A DNA stretch of 64,000 nt from the NCBI GenBank assembly GCA_026874595.1, contig CM049308.1, forward strand, positions 73,628,624-73,692,623, read 5' to 3'. A program made the translations under genes and the position numbers. Shown here in pieces: positions 11,801 to 20,900 of this stretch. The notes beneath the pieces are model-generated. The model was not told the origin of the DNA and did no database searches. It worked only from the letters and a program-made list of their open reading frames with translations. Origin of the DNA: Sipunculus nudus (taxonomy: Eukaryota; Annelida; Sipuncula; Golfingiida; Sipunculidae). Position 1 is the first letter of the stretch. The number at the start of each line of letters is the position of its first letter.

Positions 11801-14800
11801 CAAAAAGTCCCCAGCCATATTTTCTTCTCTTTAGGGCCTCTAAGCTGCCAGATGTAACTATCTCAACAAACTCCTTCCCCAACTTAATTTTCTATTTTTT
11901 AAAGGGACCAAAATCTTATTTCCATTAACTTAAGATAATCCCTTGAACCTTTTATAAAAATAGGCCAGAAAATGCCAGTCCTGCCACACACAGGGTATTC
12001 ATTTTGTTTACAACCTTGTGTTTATAACATGTGGGGGGCACCAAAATAACCCAAACATGTTTAACAGTAACATCAGGTGGCAAATAAGATGAACCAGAGT
12101 TTTCCACAGAATGTTTTTGCAACTAGTGGCTCTTCAACTTCTGCACATATGCAACCAACCAGTTTAGGTTACATGGTATTTCTGTTTGTAAACATTTGTG
12201 CTGGTACCATGTTTACTAACAGCTTGTAGATAAACAAGCCCATGCATCCATCACAGAGGTGTTATAAGACCCCTTCTTCACAGGAATTACCTACAGTTTC
12301 TAATATATATGCAGAATAAGACTGAAATCACATATATTCTACAGACAAGATAGGTGAATAGCTGGCTTTAAGGTTTATAATTATTGTAGGAATTGTTTTC
12401 AAAGTGGGGATACCTTGAAATGTGATAATTGTTATATAAATTTTGTTCCAAAAAATGATGCACACAAAATGTTAAAGAATAAGATGATTACACTTAAATA
12501 ATATTTTTTTTACTTATGGGAAAATTGAAGACTCCACTTAAACTGCATTGTTGCAGGCTTGCTCAAGACTAAAACCCATTTGTTGTGAAGTTTACCCACA
12601 AAACTATAATATATGAGAATAAGAATTAGTAAATTGTATAATGATTCGATTTAAAACATGCTTTTGTAAAGGCCTTATAAATTATGTGCTTAAAGTTTCT
12701 GTTACTTGATTGGTCATCAACTTAATATATTAGGGACTATTGTGAGAGCAATTGAAACACACCAGTGAAGAAATATTTATAAACATCAATTTTCTACACT
12801 ATTCTCTGTTACCAAAAGCTGTAGACTTTGACAATGTGTGTTTTCTTTTGTTTGAATGCTTTTTATCACATGCCCATCATATGATGTAATTTGGTATCCG
12901 TCCATCCGTTAACTTTTAGTGTCACTGCAATAACTTACCAGGGATTTGACAGATTTTCACGAAACTCACCATAACTACTTACCAACAGATTTTCTTGCCC
13001 GAGTGCGATTATGGGCAACACCCTGGCATATTTAATAAGATCGCTGGTCACTAGGCTACTTTGTGGCGTCGCCATGATAACTTATGAAGAATATGAAGGA
13101 TTTTAATGAAACTCATCAGAAATGTTAATCAAAATATCTTCCCTAAGATCAAATTTACAGCAAAATCCATGCATATTTTATGAGATCAGAGGTCACCGCA
13201 CTTTTTGGAGGCACTTTGGTGACTTGCCAAATATCATATGGATTTTCATGAAACTCATACATATTTACCAGTAGAGTTTCTCACCTGAATTACCTTCTCA
13301 TCAAAATTCATGCATATTTAATGGAGTCAAAGGTCACCAGATACACGACCGGCATATTATGCACGTTTGCGGTGCTCTTGTTGTATGATATTTTGGTAAA
13401 ACCTGTCACTGCAATCTCTTATTCTGCATTCTTAAAGAAGCTTGATAAACACTTTTATCTCTCTGATGTGTGTTCTTGTAAAGGACCTACGCCTTACTCT
13501 TTAATCTGATTGTAGCTGAAATTTCAAATTCATGATGAAAACTTTCTCATTTGTAGCTACATTTGATTTATTTTAAAGATATTCATTCATGGAACTTATA
13601 GGATTTTATCATCCTTGTGCTTGTAATAATTTCAGAATGATGGTTTGTTTCATAAAATCTTAATTCATAAATTTATCAATAAAATTTGTTTTTCTGTGGT
13701 AATAGTTATTGAAAAAATTGAAGTATTATTTTTCAGAAGTCACAGATGACAGTCAACTTATACATTCAGAAGAACCAGAGGTCACGGAGGAACCTGTTCA
13801 AGGTGACCCTGACCTATTGACCTTGGTAGAAAGTGAACCAGAAGACTCAGAATTCAAAGAATCTCAAACAGATGATTCCAGACAAGTAGAAGACAGGTGA
13901 GGACATATTATAGATGCCATGCATCATGATGAAAGGTTTCATTGATAATTGTTGTGGCCTTAAAGTTTTTTTGGTCTATTCTCTTAATTGTTCCATGATA
14001 TTATAATTTTGCTTTATTACATTTTGAATCAAAGGAAAATAGAAAATAAACTTTCTCTTTCTCTTCTGAAAACTCTTACTCGTTGATGACTTAAAACAAT
14101 TTTATATCATAAAAATGTGTTTGATGAAGTGATGTTAAGAAATATATTCTCTGTGACAAATGATTTTAAAATAATTTATGGAGGTAGACCAGTTGACTTT
14201 TAAGATTTAAAAAAAAAAAATATTTGAGTTCCAAAATTCATGTCGATTCTTTACTTGTCAATTGCTGCATGTACTTAAAGCCCACAAATAATTCAGTATC
14301 AGGAAAAAATGTTGACTTTCCAGTTTCACTGACAAAAATGGAAGTCCAAAGTTTTCAGACTAGGTATTAAAACATTACCTGAAAAAAAGGGATAAAGTCT
14401 GAGTAGTCCTGCCAGTCCTAAGTTTGTGCAGCATTCTGCTCATGCATTTTACTGTATTTTTCAGTCGTATAGAGGCACTGAGTAGTCCTGCCAGTCCTAA
14501 GTTTGTGCAGCATTCTGATCATGTATTTTACTATATTTTCAGTAGTATAGAAACACTGAGTAGTCCTGCCAGTCCTAAGTTTGTGCAGCATTCTGATCAT
14601 GTATTTTACCATATTTTCAGTAGTCTAGAGGTACTGAGTAGTCCTGCCAGTCCTAAGTTTGTGCAGCATTCTGATCATGTATTTTACTGTATTTTCAGTA
14701 GTATAGAGGTACTGAGTAGTCCTGCCCGTCCTAAGTTTGTGCAGCATTCTGATCATGTATTTTACTGTATTTTCAGTAGTATAGAGGTACTGAGTAGTCC

Positions 14801-17800
14801 TGCCAGTCCTAAGTTTGTGCAGCACTCTGATCATGAATTTTACTGTATTTTCAGTAGTATAGAGGTACTGAGTAGTCCTGCCTGTCCTAAGTTTGTGCAG
14901 CATTCTGATCATGTATTTTACTGTATTTTTCAGTAGTATAGAGGTACTGAGTCCTGCCCGTCCTAAGGTTTTGCAGCATTCTGATCATGTATTTTACTGT
15001 ATTTTCAGTAGTATAGAGGTACTGAGTAGTCCTGTCAATCCTAAGTTTTTGCAGCATTCTGATCATGTATTTTACCGTATTTTCAGTAGTATAGAGGTAC
15101 TGAGTAGTCCTGCCTGTCCTAAGTTTGTGCAGCATTCTGATCATGTATTTTACCGTATTTTCAGTAGTAAAGAGGTACTGAGTAGTCCTGCCAGTCCTAA
15201 GTTTGTGCAGCATTCTGATCATGTATTTTACTGTATTTTCAGTAGTATAGAGGTACTGAGTAGTCCAGCCCCTCCTAAGTTTGTGCAGCATTCTGATCAT
15301 GTATTTTACTGTATTTTCAGTAGTATAGAGGTACTGAGTAGTCCTGCCCGTCCTAATTTTGTGCAGCATTCTGATCATGTGTTTTACTTTTTTTTCAGTA
15401 GTATAGAGGTATTGAGTAGTCCTGCCCGTCCTAAGGTTTTGCAGCATTCTGATCATGTATTTTACTGTATTTTCAGTAGTATAGAGGTACTGAGTAGTCC
15501 TGCCAGTCCCAAGTTTGTTCAGCATTCTGATCATGTATTTTACTGTATTTTCAGTAGTATAGAGGTACTGATTAGTCCTGCCAGTCCTAAGTTTGTGCAG
15601 CATTCTGCTTATGTATTCTACTGTATTTTATGTAATATAGAGGTACTGAGTATTCCTGCCAGTCCTAAGTTTGTGCAGCTCTCTGATTATGAATTTTACT
15701 GTATTTTCAGTAGTATAGAGGTACTGAGTAGTCCTTCCAGTCCTAAGTTTGTGGTGACCCTGGAGGGTGTGGACCCAAGTCTTATAAACAGAGAGGATGA
15801 ATACGATGACGAGTCATTAGAACCCGTGCGTAACATCATGACGAGGAAACGAGGAGCAGCACCTCATGATGATAACCTGGAGGAGGTGGAAGGTCAGAAT
15901 TGTCTTGTTACAGTGAATCAGTGCCTGGGAATAACTCCAGTCTCACTCTAGTGTTGTAAGCAGTGATTTAAATCAAATTTACAATATTTTGTTAACTGAA
16001 TGTTAACCAAATGCTAGTGAGATACATGTGACTACAAACTGTCATGGGTGTATGTAGTATAAATGAATTTTTGTATGGCATCTGGTCACATATTTGTTAT
16101 AGTGAGGTTTCCGACACATACAGTGTACATTTTGCAAGGAAATTATTGTAAATTGCAAACAAAGAATAATAGACATCCCATATTTAGTAAATTACTGTAA
16201 ACTTCAAGCTGCTTATATCATTTGTTATAAGAGAAATCTCATACCTAAGAGATGCTTTATACTATTCTCATCTTCTTTTAAACTCTTTTATCTCTGTTAA
16301 AGTTTTAGTGATTTTAGTTTTGATTTATTATATGCACCTTCCAGATGAAGAAACAGAAGAGTCATCACCAAAAATCCAGAAGCTTGCAGAGAGATGTAAA
16401 TTCTGGCCAGGATGTAAGAACGGAGACCAGTGTCCCTACCATCATCCCACAGTGCAATGCAAGTAAGTATCACCATCAGCACACAAATAGTCATCTTGTA
16501 GAGTCTGTTTCAAAGAAAGTAACTGTGATTTGTTTCCAGGTGTGGTAAATAAATAAATATGTGATCATAACATTGTCAGAGTGAAAGGTTCTGCTATTTT
16601 ATGCTCAACAAGGGAAAGATAATGTCATGCAATAGCCTATGAATATTTTGTTGCTAAAAGTCTTCTGTATTACACAGGTTAGGCAGATTTAGATAAGAAA
16701 AAAAGATTTGCTGTAGAGATTTCTTTAGTTCTTAAAGATGAACCGTTAGAGTTGAAATATTAATGAGAAATTTGTTTAAGAAAGCATTAGAACACATATC
16801 ATATATGTATCACATGTATTACATAATATCATGAACTATATTTAAGATAATTTGGTTTCTCTCAGGTCATTTCCTAGGTGTACATTTGGAGAGAAATGCA
16901 GATTCATTCATCCCAACTGTAAATTTGATGCCAAGTGCACAAGACCAGACTGTCCGTACACACACGCAAGCAAGAGAGCCCCGAGCTCACGGACAGCACC
17001 CACAGTCGTTATTCAGCCAATCAGAGGTGAGTTGCTTTCACTAAAAGTGTTATTTCTTTTTTTTCAGTGTGTATTAAGTGACTGTTATGATATTTTGCTC
17101 ATCAAAATCACAAGTGTCAGCTACCTGTCATGATATTATGTGCAGCTCTTCATTATAAATATTTCTTAAAACAGAATTTTATACTAGAGGACTCAGTTGC
17201 TAAATTGTTACAGATTTTGAATATCAGCCATATTGAAGATCTAGTGCAAACAGAAAAATGCAGAAGATAGAAAAAAAATTGAAATTGATGGTTTTGCATT
17301 TGAGGTGTTCAACGTAGGTCCAAGTGTTTCACATTTTGTTTACAATTTGTCCTCCAGATGTCAGCATACTGCTCACATATGTGCACTTCCTTCTGGAAAT
17401 GTGCTTATTTATGTGTATATATTTATAAATATATAATTATTTACAAAGTGTTATAGGGTGAAGTTGTGTAGCTCAGCTGTATATAGACTGATGATGGCTG
17501 TAAACTGTAATTGATGATGGTTGTACACGTGCATAACAAACAAGAGTCATGTGTCTTTATACTATTATTTTATTTTGTGATTATTCCTATTTTTCAGTAC
17601 CTGTGTTCACACCAAAGTCCTACCATGCTCCCAGTCAGCCTCACCAGATCAAGTGCCATTTCTTTCCTAAGTGTACCAACATGAACTGTCCATACTTACA
17701 CCCAAAGGTAACGTAATTAAATGCTCTGTCAAGGCTGTAATTCAGATACCAGGTTACCTCTCTCATGGGATAAACATTTATTAAGAGCCTGGATTATGAA

Positions 17801-19615
17801 TGAAGAAAATAAGTTAGGGGAAGATACAGAAGGCTAACCATAATGGCCATCCTCTATTTCTTGCTTGCCCATATAATGATTTATAAAATATGTACCAGTT
17901 TGTTAACTATACATGTTTGAAACATTATGATTTAAATGAATGGGTGGTAACACTTAACTAATAAATAGAACAGACACATTTTTGTCTGGTAGAAAAAATA
18001 ACAAAGATTGTAGATGATTAGTTAAATTTCAGTTAAAAACTAATTATATCACATATCTCAAAATATCACTGATGTCTTATTGATAATTACATAGGCTCAT
18101 AATTGATTTTGTGTTGTTATACAAATTATTTCCATCTTTTCTGTACCTTTTGAAAGAAAAACCCAGGACAACTGTAAATTGAGCCCTTGAATAAAAATTT
18201 ACTCAGAATAAAGGCCTTTAAGTTGTGATCTTGCTGACATCTCCAGATCCGGAGTTTTACATCTTCACATCTAAATCCATAATGTTTCTTTGGGGTTTTC
18301 AGCGGGCTGAAGAATTTCAGGAAATTTCTGATTTAAGAAAATTTGGAATTACCATTCCAGGAATAATCTAATTGACTCTGATTCATGCATGTTTAAAAAT
18401 TTATATTGGTAGACTCTGATTCATGCATGTTTAAAAATTTATATTGGTATGACCCCAAGCCAGTTTGAAGAAGTTTTTCTTGGATGTACTCTTTCAAGTG
18501 ATGTCATTAATGAGACTGAATTTAGAGGAGAAAGCATTTTAGACAGCATGTGAAACAGATGTCTGAGTATGTAGTTTAATGATAGCATCGTTTCTGTTTG
18601 CAGCCTTGTCGATATGGGCTAAGTTGTACAAAAAAACAGACTTGTCCCTTCACCCATCCATCCTTACCAGAGAAAGACAAACTGAGATGGAAGGCTGCAA
18701 CAGGCACAGCTTCAGTAGGGTGAGTCTTCTGTCTCAGTGTGTATCATTAACTTAACAAACTGACGTAAAATTAAAAGGCTGCTCAAATAAAAAAGACAAG
18801 ATAGACTCTTCAAGGCTGTGGATGTATTCATTTGATAAGTTCATTTGGTGCTTGTAAATATTAAATCATTCAAAGGAAAAGTAAAAATGTTTGAAATTTA
18901 TTTTGTCTCTACAGAGCACTTGTAAAAGGTGTAGTATATATTTCAATTACTTGTATAACCACATATCTAGATTGTATATAGATTATGGGGCGATCTATAT
19001 GGGGCTCAATCACCTATCTTACCTTTATAAACTAAAGGTAATCCCTTGGGGCCTTTATAAAAAAATAGTCCAGAAAATGTTCAAATCTCTGCACACAGGC
19101 TGCTTGTTTTGTTTATATCAATCTTTTCATAATATGTGGGGGCCTGCCAAAATAATCAAAACAGGTTCTGAATTAACTAAACCCATATCTTCATTATTTT
19201 TATTCTTACATGTATACTGCAAATATACTGCCAGCTTTATTCATATTCTATCTTTACATTGTAATATTTACAGCAATATCAAACCCTGTAGAACAGTTAT
19301 TTCTAGATCTTAAGTAACTGTGCTATTTCTGGCCCCGATCACCAGTTCACCATAACAACTCCATTTTATCAGTCCCACATCAGCTAATCACACATGGCAT
19401 CATCTTCTGTTTAGATTTGAAACCACATTCTGTAACTAAGGTATTGTGCTACAGATGCCACACCCTGATAAGAAGTAAAAAATAACAGAGTTTTACTATG
19501 AATATGGCAGATTTGCCTCGTATGAATAAGCTCAGAATGTATGATACCAGCAAATTTACTTTTTTGTAATTTCAGGAATACTGCAGTCACCACAGGGCTA
19601 GACAACAAAAAATGA
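2637..19615 (+). CDS. ZC3H14: ZC3H14/Nab2-type nuclear poly(A)-binding zinc finger protein, 3' eleven coding exons
   Basis: Eleven exons (2637-2833, 3211-3512, 5307-5407, 11510-11764, 13737-13896, 15711-15892, 16345-16462, 16866-17026, 17598-17707, 18604-18719, 19576-19615) join in one frame with GT-AG borders. With one base from the upstream exon they give 580 residues plus a stop. The last five exons encode five CCCH fingers with C-X5-C-X4/5-C-X3-H spacing, the hallmark of the ZC3H14/Nab2 family. Upstream, the segments VASVVRVTERR and SPSSPKFVVTLEGVD resemble vertebrate ZC3H14. Family members bind polyadenosine RNA in the nucleus and limit poly(A) tail length. The N-terminal PWI-like domain and promoter lie left of the window. 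The last splice is the least certain: without it the protein stops at 18721-18723. Confidence 0.92.
3211..3512 (+). CDS. ZC3H14: ZC3H14 exon b (acidic patch and VASVVRVTERR motif)
   Basis: Acceptor ttattaccag and donor gtaaccc bound a 302-base exon (phase 0 in, 2 out). It encodes a basic Ser/Arg-rich stretch with an internal duplication of EVTSKLRS. An acidic run DRQEEEEEYDPYNPAIG then leads to VASVVRVTERR, which resembles the conserved linker of vertebrate ZC3H14. No folded domain is visible. Confidence 0.88.
3636..4764. mobile_element. Non-autonomous DNA element with 13-bp inverted ends GTATCCCCAGACA
   Basis: GTATCCCCAGACA at 3636-3648 is perfectly inverted at 4752-4764. The right end also forms a hairpin (GTATCCCCC / GGGGATAC) followed inward by GCGGCGGCGG, the same architecture as the Helentron-like copies at 9007-10474 and 51013-52209. 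The interior has several tgaccttgacctttgacctc motifs. No transposase is present and no clear target duplication was seen. Confidence 0.6.
4772..5306 (+). other. ZC3H14: Intron sequence, no feature seen
   Basis: AT-rich ZC3H14 intron without recognisable repeats or exons. Confidence 0.5.
5307..5407 (+). CDS. ZC3H14: ZC3H14 exon c (SLQANKSLLMRAMREA motif)
   Basis: Acceptor tttgttgcag, donor gtaggg at 5408. The 101-base exon (phase 2 in, 1 out) completes the Arg codon begun at 3512 and encodes SSVPPSLQANKSLLMRAMRE followed by AKDSVEKHAVRGQ. This resembles the conserved helical segment after the VASVV motif in ZC3H14. Its donor is the first unit of the 38-bp minisatellite that fills the start of the next intron. 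Confidence 0.88.
5404..7172 (+). repeat. 38-bp minisatellite containing splice donor-like CAG|GTAGGG
   Basis: The consensus unit is caggtagggaaacatggg followed by tgttatattaaccagagata, 38 bp, about 46 copies. The first unit starts at the authentic donor of exon 5307-5407 (caag|gtaggg), so the array multiplied a 5' splice site. Variants with ggaaggg have lost the GT. A ten-unit block is duplicated: the variant ending attaaggtagggaaacatgag recurs exactly 380 bases apart (about 6431 and 6811). Confidence 0.95.
7190..8560 (+). repeat. Second 38-bp minisatellite, degenerate then homogeneous
   Basis: From about 7730 to 8420 the unit is gatgacaccctgacaaaagt followed by ccacagtaaacaaacaaa (38 bp). 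The flanks (7190-7730 and 8420-8560) hold more decayed units. Its cagtaggcaaaca form resembles the caggtagggaaaca core of the neighbouring array. Open frames on the - strand here are repeat artefacts. Confidence 0.93.
8561..9006 (+). other. ZC3H14: Intron sequence, no feature seen
   Basis: AT-rich sequence between the minisatellite and the Helentron-like element; nothing recognised. Confidence 0.5.
9007..10474 (+). mobile_element. Non-autonomous Helentron/Helitron-like element, copy 1
   Basis: The left end GTATCCGCCAAAA (9009-9021) is part of a hairpin with gttttgcggatac. The same 13 bases are inverted subterminally at 10431-10443, followed by a hairpin (GTAGTC...GACTAC) and the end CCGTATTCTAG. 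Asymmetric inverted repeats plus a 3' hairpin are features of Helitron2/Helentron-type elements. The interior holds about four units of about 280 bp, each with two GGTGGCGCCACC palindromes. There is no Rep/helicase frame, so it would depend on enzymes supplied elsewhere. Confidence 0.72.
10475..10739 (+). other. ZC3H14: Intron sequence, no feature seen
   Basis: Unremarkable AT-rich intron sequence. Confidence 0.4.
10740..11020. mobile_element. Small terminal-inverted-repeat element (MITE-like)
   Basis: CAGGGCTTTACATTAAC at the left and the inverted GTTAATGACGAGCCCTG at the right enclose 281 bp with internal gcccagggcaagt / cccgacggggcaagt motifs. CAGGGCT-type ends occur in hAT elements, but the 8-base flanks do not match, so the class is unproven. 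A decayed relative may lie near 35050-35145 (gagcttgacattagc). Confidence 0.5.
11510..11764 (+). CDS. ZC3H14: ZC3H14 exon d (linker, acidic end)
   Basis: Acceptor cttgtgtttag, donor gtactc at 11765; 255 bases, phase 1 in and out. It encodes a neutral-to-basic segment (VVVKPVQVTMRPLSRVEPQA) followed by a Gln/Glu-rich, probably helical acidic stretch ending LDDLLDDTNVSI. No catalytic or binding motif is visible. Confidence 0.84.
11900..12300 (+). repeat. Interspersed repeat C, copy 1
   Basis: The stretch from gaaccttttataaaaatagg through agaaaatgccag, ccaaaataa and gaaccagagtttt recurs in the same orientation at 48395-48790 and in part at 19010-19175. The ends are not resolved and no coding sequence was found. 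Confidence 0.65.
12301..12864 (+). other. ZC3H14: Intron sequence, no feature seen
   Basis: AT-rich intron with no recognisable element. Confidence 0.4.
12865..13345 (+). repeat. Interspersed repeat D, left copy
   Basis: Degenerate units of about 130 bp (gattttcatgaaactcat, then accttctcatcaaaattcat, gcatatttaatggagtcaaa, ggtcacc). Near one end lies cccatcatatgatg. The reverse complement of this family is at 56660-57310. Confidence 0.7.
13737..13896 (+). CDS. ZC3H14: ZC3H14 exon e (acidic linker)
   Basis: Acceptor attatttttcag and donor gtgagg. The 160-base exon (phase 1 in, 2 out) encodes a highly acidic disordered segment rich in Glu, Asp and Ser (for example VESEPEDSEFKESQTDDS). Its end phase requires one base from the next exon, which fits the T at 15711. 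Confidence 0.82.
13897..14394 (+). other. ZC3H14: Intron sequence before the 78-bp array
   Basis: AT-rich intron with no exon or element recognised. Confidence 0.4.
14395..15750 (+). repeat. 78-bp minisatellite carrying a splice acceptor and exon start
   Basis: About 17 units of 78 bp. Each contains tattttactgtattttcag, then the bases that in the last unit encode SSIEVLSSP..PKFV, then an intron-like tail gtgcagcattctgatcatg. Sixteen units keep tttcag (ending about 14464, 14542, 14620 and so on to 15710). One, near 15620-15640, has mutated to ttttatgtaatatag. Because 78 is a multiple of 3, the exon frame stays open from 14893 to 15951. The opposite strand is also open, so openness alone does not prove coding. 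Confidence 0.95.
15711..15892 (+). CDS. ZC3H14: ZC3H14 exon f (SPKFVVTLEGVD), source of the 78-bp minisatellite
   Basis: Acceptor gtattttcag ends at 15710; donor gtcaga starts at 15893; 182 bases (phase 2 in, 1 out). The first codons, SSIEVLSSPSSPKFV, are the part copied in every unit of the upstream array. The rest (VTLEGVDPSLINREDEYDDE and onward, with MTRKRG) is unique and resembles the conserved segment before the zinc fingers in vertebrate ZC3H14. The reading frame continues without a stop upstream through thirteen repeat units, so the exact 5' edge could vary. Confidence 0.85.
15893..16344 (+). other. ZC3H14: Intron, no feature seen
   Basis: AT-rich intron between the SPKFVV exon and the finger 1 exon; no repeats recognised. 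Confidence 0.4.
16345..16462 (+). CDS. ZC3H14: ZC3H14 exon g (CCCH finger 1)
   Basis: Acceptor gcaccttccag, donor gtaagtat; phase 1 in, 2 out. It encodes an acidic start and then finger 1, CKFWPGCKNGDQCPYHH. The first Cys of finger 2 is at its end, split from the rest by the intron. Confidence 0.93.
16463..16865 (+). other. ZC3H14: Intron, no feature seen
   Basis: Intron between finger exons; nothing recognised. Confidence 0.4.
16866..17026 (+). CDS. ZC3H14: ZC3H14 exon h (CCCH fingers 2 and 3)
   Basis: Acceptor ttctctcag, donor gtgagt; 161 bases. It encodes finger 2 (CKSFPRCTFGEKCRFIH, first Cys from the previous exon) and finger 3 (CKFDAKCTRPDCPYTH). A basic Ser/Pro linker ending VVIQPIR follows. 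The finger 2-3 pair is very close to the known ZC3H14 pattern. Confidence 0.94.
17027..17597 (+). other. ZC3H14: Intron, no feature seen
   Basis: Intron between the finger 2/3 and finger 4 exons; AT-rich, no element recognised. Confidence 0.4.
17598..17707 (+). CDS. ZC3H14: ZC3H14 exon i (CCCH finger 4)
   Basis: Acceptor cctatttttcag, donor gtaacg. It encodes a short linker (VFTPKSYHAPSQPHQ) and finger 4, CHFFPKCTNMNCPYLH, ending in phase 0 after PK. Confidence 0.93.
17708..18603 (+). other. ZC3H14: Intron with a 38-bp tandem duplication
   Basis: Mostly plain AT-rich sequence. At 18374-18449 the 38-bp sequence gactctgattcatgcatg, continuing into tttaaaaatttatattggta, occurs twice head to tail. 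Confidence 0.7.
18604..18719 (+). CDS. ZC3H14: ZC3H14 exon j (CCCH finger 5)
   Basis: Acceptor tctgtttgcag. It encodes finger 5, CRYGLSCTKKQTCPFTH, then PSLPEKDKLRWKAATGTASV. The KLRWK segment matches the basic end after finger 5 in vertebrate orthologues. A good donor (gtgagt) starts at 18720, but an in-frame TGA also lies at 18721-18723, so an unspliced message would end here with one more Gly. Confidence 0.9.
19010..19175 (+). repeat. Interspersed repeat C, partial copy 2
   Basis: cctttataaaaaaatagtcc, agaaaatg and ccaaaataatcaaaacag match the family at 11900-12300 and 48395-48790. It lies in the last ZC3H14 intron. Confidence 0.6.
19576..19615 (+). CDS. ZC3H14: Probable ZC3H14 terminal coding exon
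   Basis: Acceptor tttttgtaatttcag ends at 19575. Joined to 18719 it restores the frame, adding GNTAVTTGLDNKK and a TGA at 19613-19615. The strong donor, polypyrimidine acceptor and matching phase favour it. The extra residues have no recognised family match, so this exon remains a prediction. Confidence 0.5.
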
Positions 19616-20150
19616 CAGCAATATTCTTGGCGCAAGTGATACAGTAGACATAATGGACTATTTAATAAAATGAGCAAAGTAGCACATTAATGCAACAACA
19701 CTGTGGAATGCAAGTTGAATATGTGTGAATGATGTTGTGCGAATGTGAGCTGAACAGTCTTAAATACAGAGTGCTTGCCCAGAACTTTTTGCAGTGAAAA
19801 TATTGGATTTTATTTATGATTATTCAAGTGTTTTGAAGTCACAACTGTGGTACACAGAGATGTCACATTATTTTGCAAAAGAAAATTTTTAATTTTATAA
19901 ATAATGAAATTTTTGGCTTTAGCTATGAGTGAATTGAGTATATATGATATTGTTTTTGTCAGAAAAAGGCTGGTTGAAGTATTGCTGTCTACTATGGAAT
20001 ATTAACCTGTTATTTGTGATCGTTGATCTGTTATTTAAGTTTAAATTATTATTGATAGGGATAAAAATTGGTTGAATCTATGGCATTGTAAATTCTAAGC
20101 AAATGGCTCAAAGGATTTACATGAATAAATATACAAGGTGCACTGCTTTG
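19616..20150 (+). other. ZC3H14: Probable ZC3H14 3' untranslated region
   Basis: AT-rich sequence follows the predicted stop. An AATAAA at 20124-20129 followed by a GT-rich stretch could be the poly(A) signal. A second good candidate is AATAAA at 21664-21669 followed by tgtgatgtttg. The sequence alone does not decide between them. Confidence 0.4.
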
Positions 20151-20355
20151 TGAATCACATCTCTGTGTGGAAATTCAAGCACTTTATTTGCTGAAACACT
20201 GCAACACTTCCAGTCACTTCCATTTCCAAGCCTGTTTCAAATTAACTTATCACATGCTAGAAACCCGACAGGGATTATCTTTAGCAACCCTAAATTTTAG
20301 ATTCACAGAGCCCTGCTGTTGTACCTTATTTTGAGAGCAACAAGAAGAATGAGAG

Positions 20356-20900
20356 TAAGACCCCTTTTCCATGCGCGCGGAAACGCGCGCAGGTGAGCCT
20401 TCTTGTGGAGGTCAAGGATGTGAATCCAGTCTGGTTGAGGACGCCCCAGCATAGGCCTCTATCATGCATGTCGACAAATCATACTTAACTGCTGTTCTGC
20501 TTGTCTACTTCAGTGCATGATATTATATATATATTATATAAACATATATAAGTGCGGCAGGGTGTTAAATATCTTATTACCAACTGCGGTAGTTAATAAT
20601 CTTCTCATATATAGCCTAGGCTATATACAACCCCTGCCCTCCTGTCAGTAGCACACTACCGTAATAAAAACTATACTTTCCTGCAAATATTATGAAATTT
20701 TAAATGTATACATGCATAAAGTGAACAGACACATGCTTTACATGATGCCGGGAAGGCTGTTTGTCGGGTAATACCTTGTGAAAACAGGTCAAGCGAAGGG
20801 GGGATTCTGCGAAAATGTGCGTGTTTCCGCGCAAAGGGAAAAGCTCAATTCAGCACAATTTTTTCAGCGTGCGGAAACACGCGCATGGAATAGGGGCCTA
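20356..20900. mobile_element. hAT-like MITE with CATGCGCG inverted ends
   Basis: The left end TAAGACCCCTTTTCCATGCG is inverted at the right (CGCATGGAATAGGGGCCTA), giving a 545-bp element with CG-rich subterminal motifs (cggaaacgcgcgc, gtgtttccgcgc). The TAGG-CCCC start and length suit hAT MITEs. The flanks aatgagag / aatgcatg match at five of eight positions, a weak 8-bp duplication. There is no transposase. Confidence 0.6.

Noticed and set aside
14418-15603. - strand open frames with MIRMLHKLRTGRTTQYLYTTE repeats
   Set aside because: Antisense shadows of the 78-bp array. One stop-free unit repeated in frame keeps both strands open.
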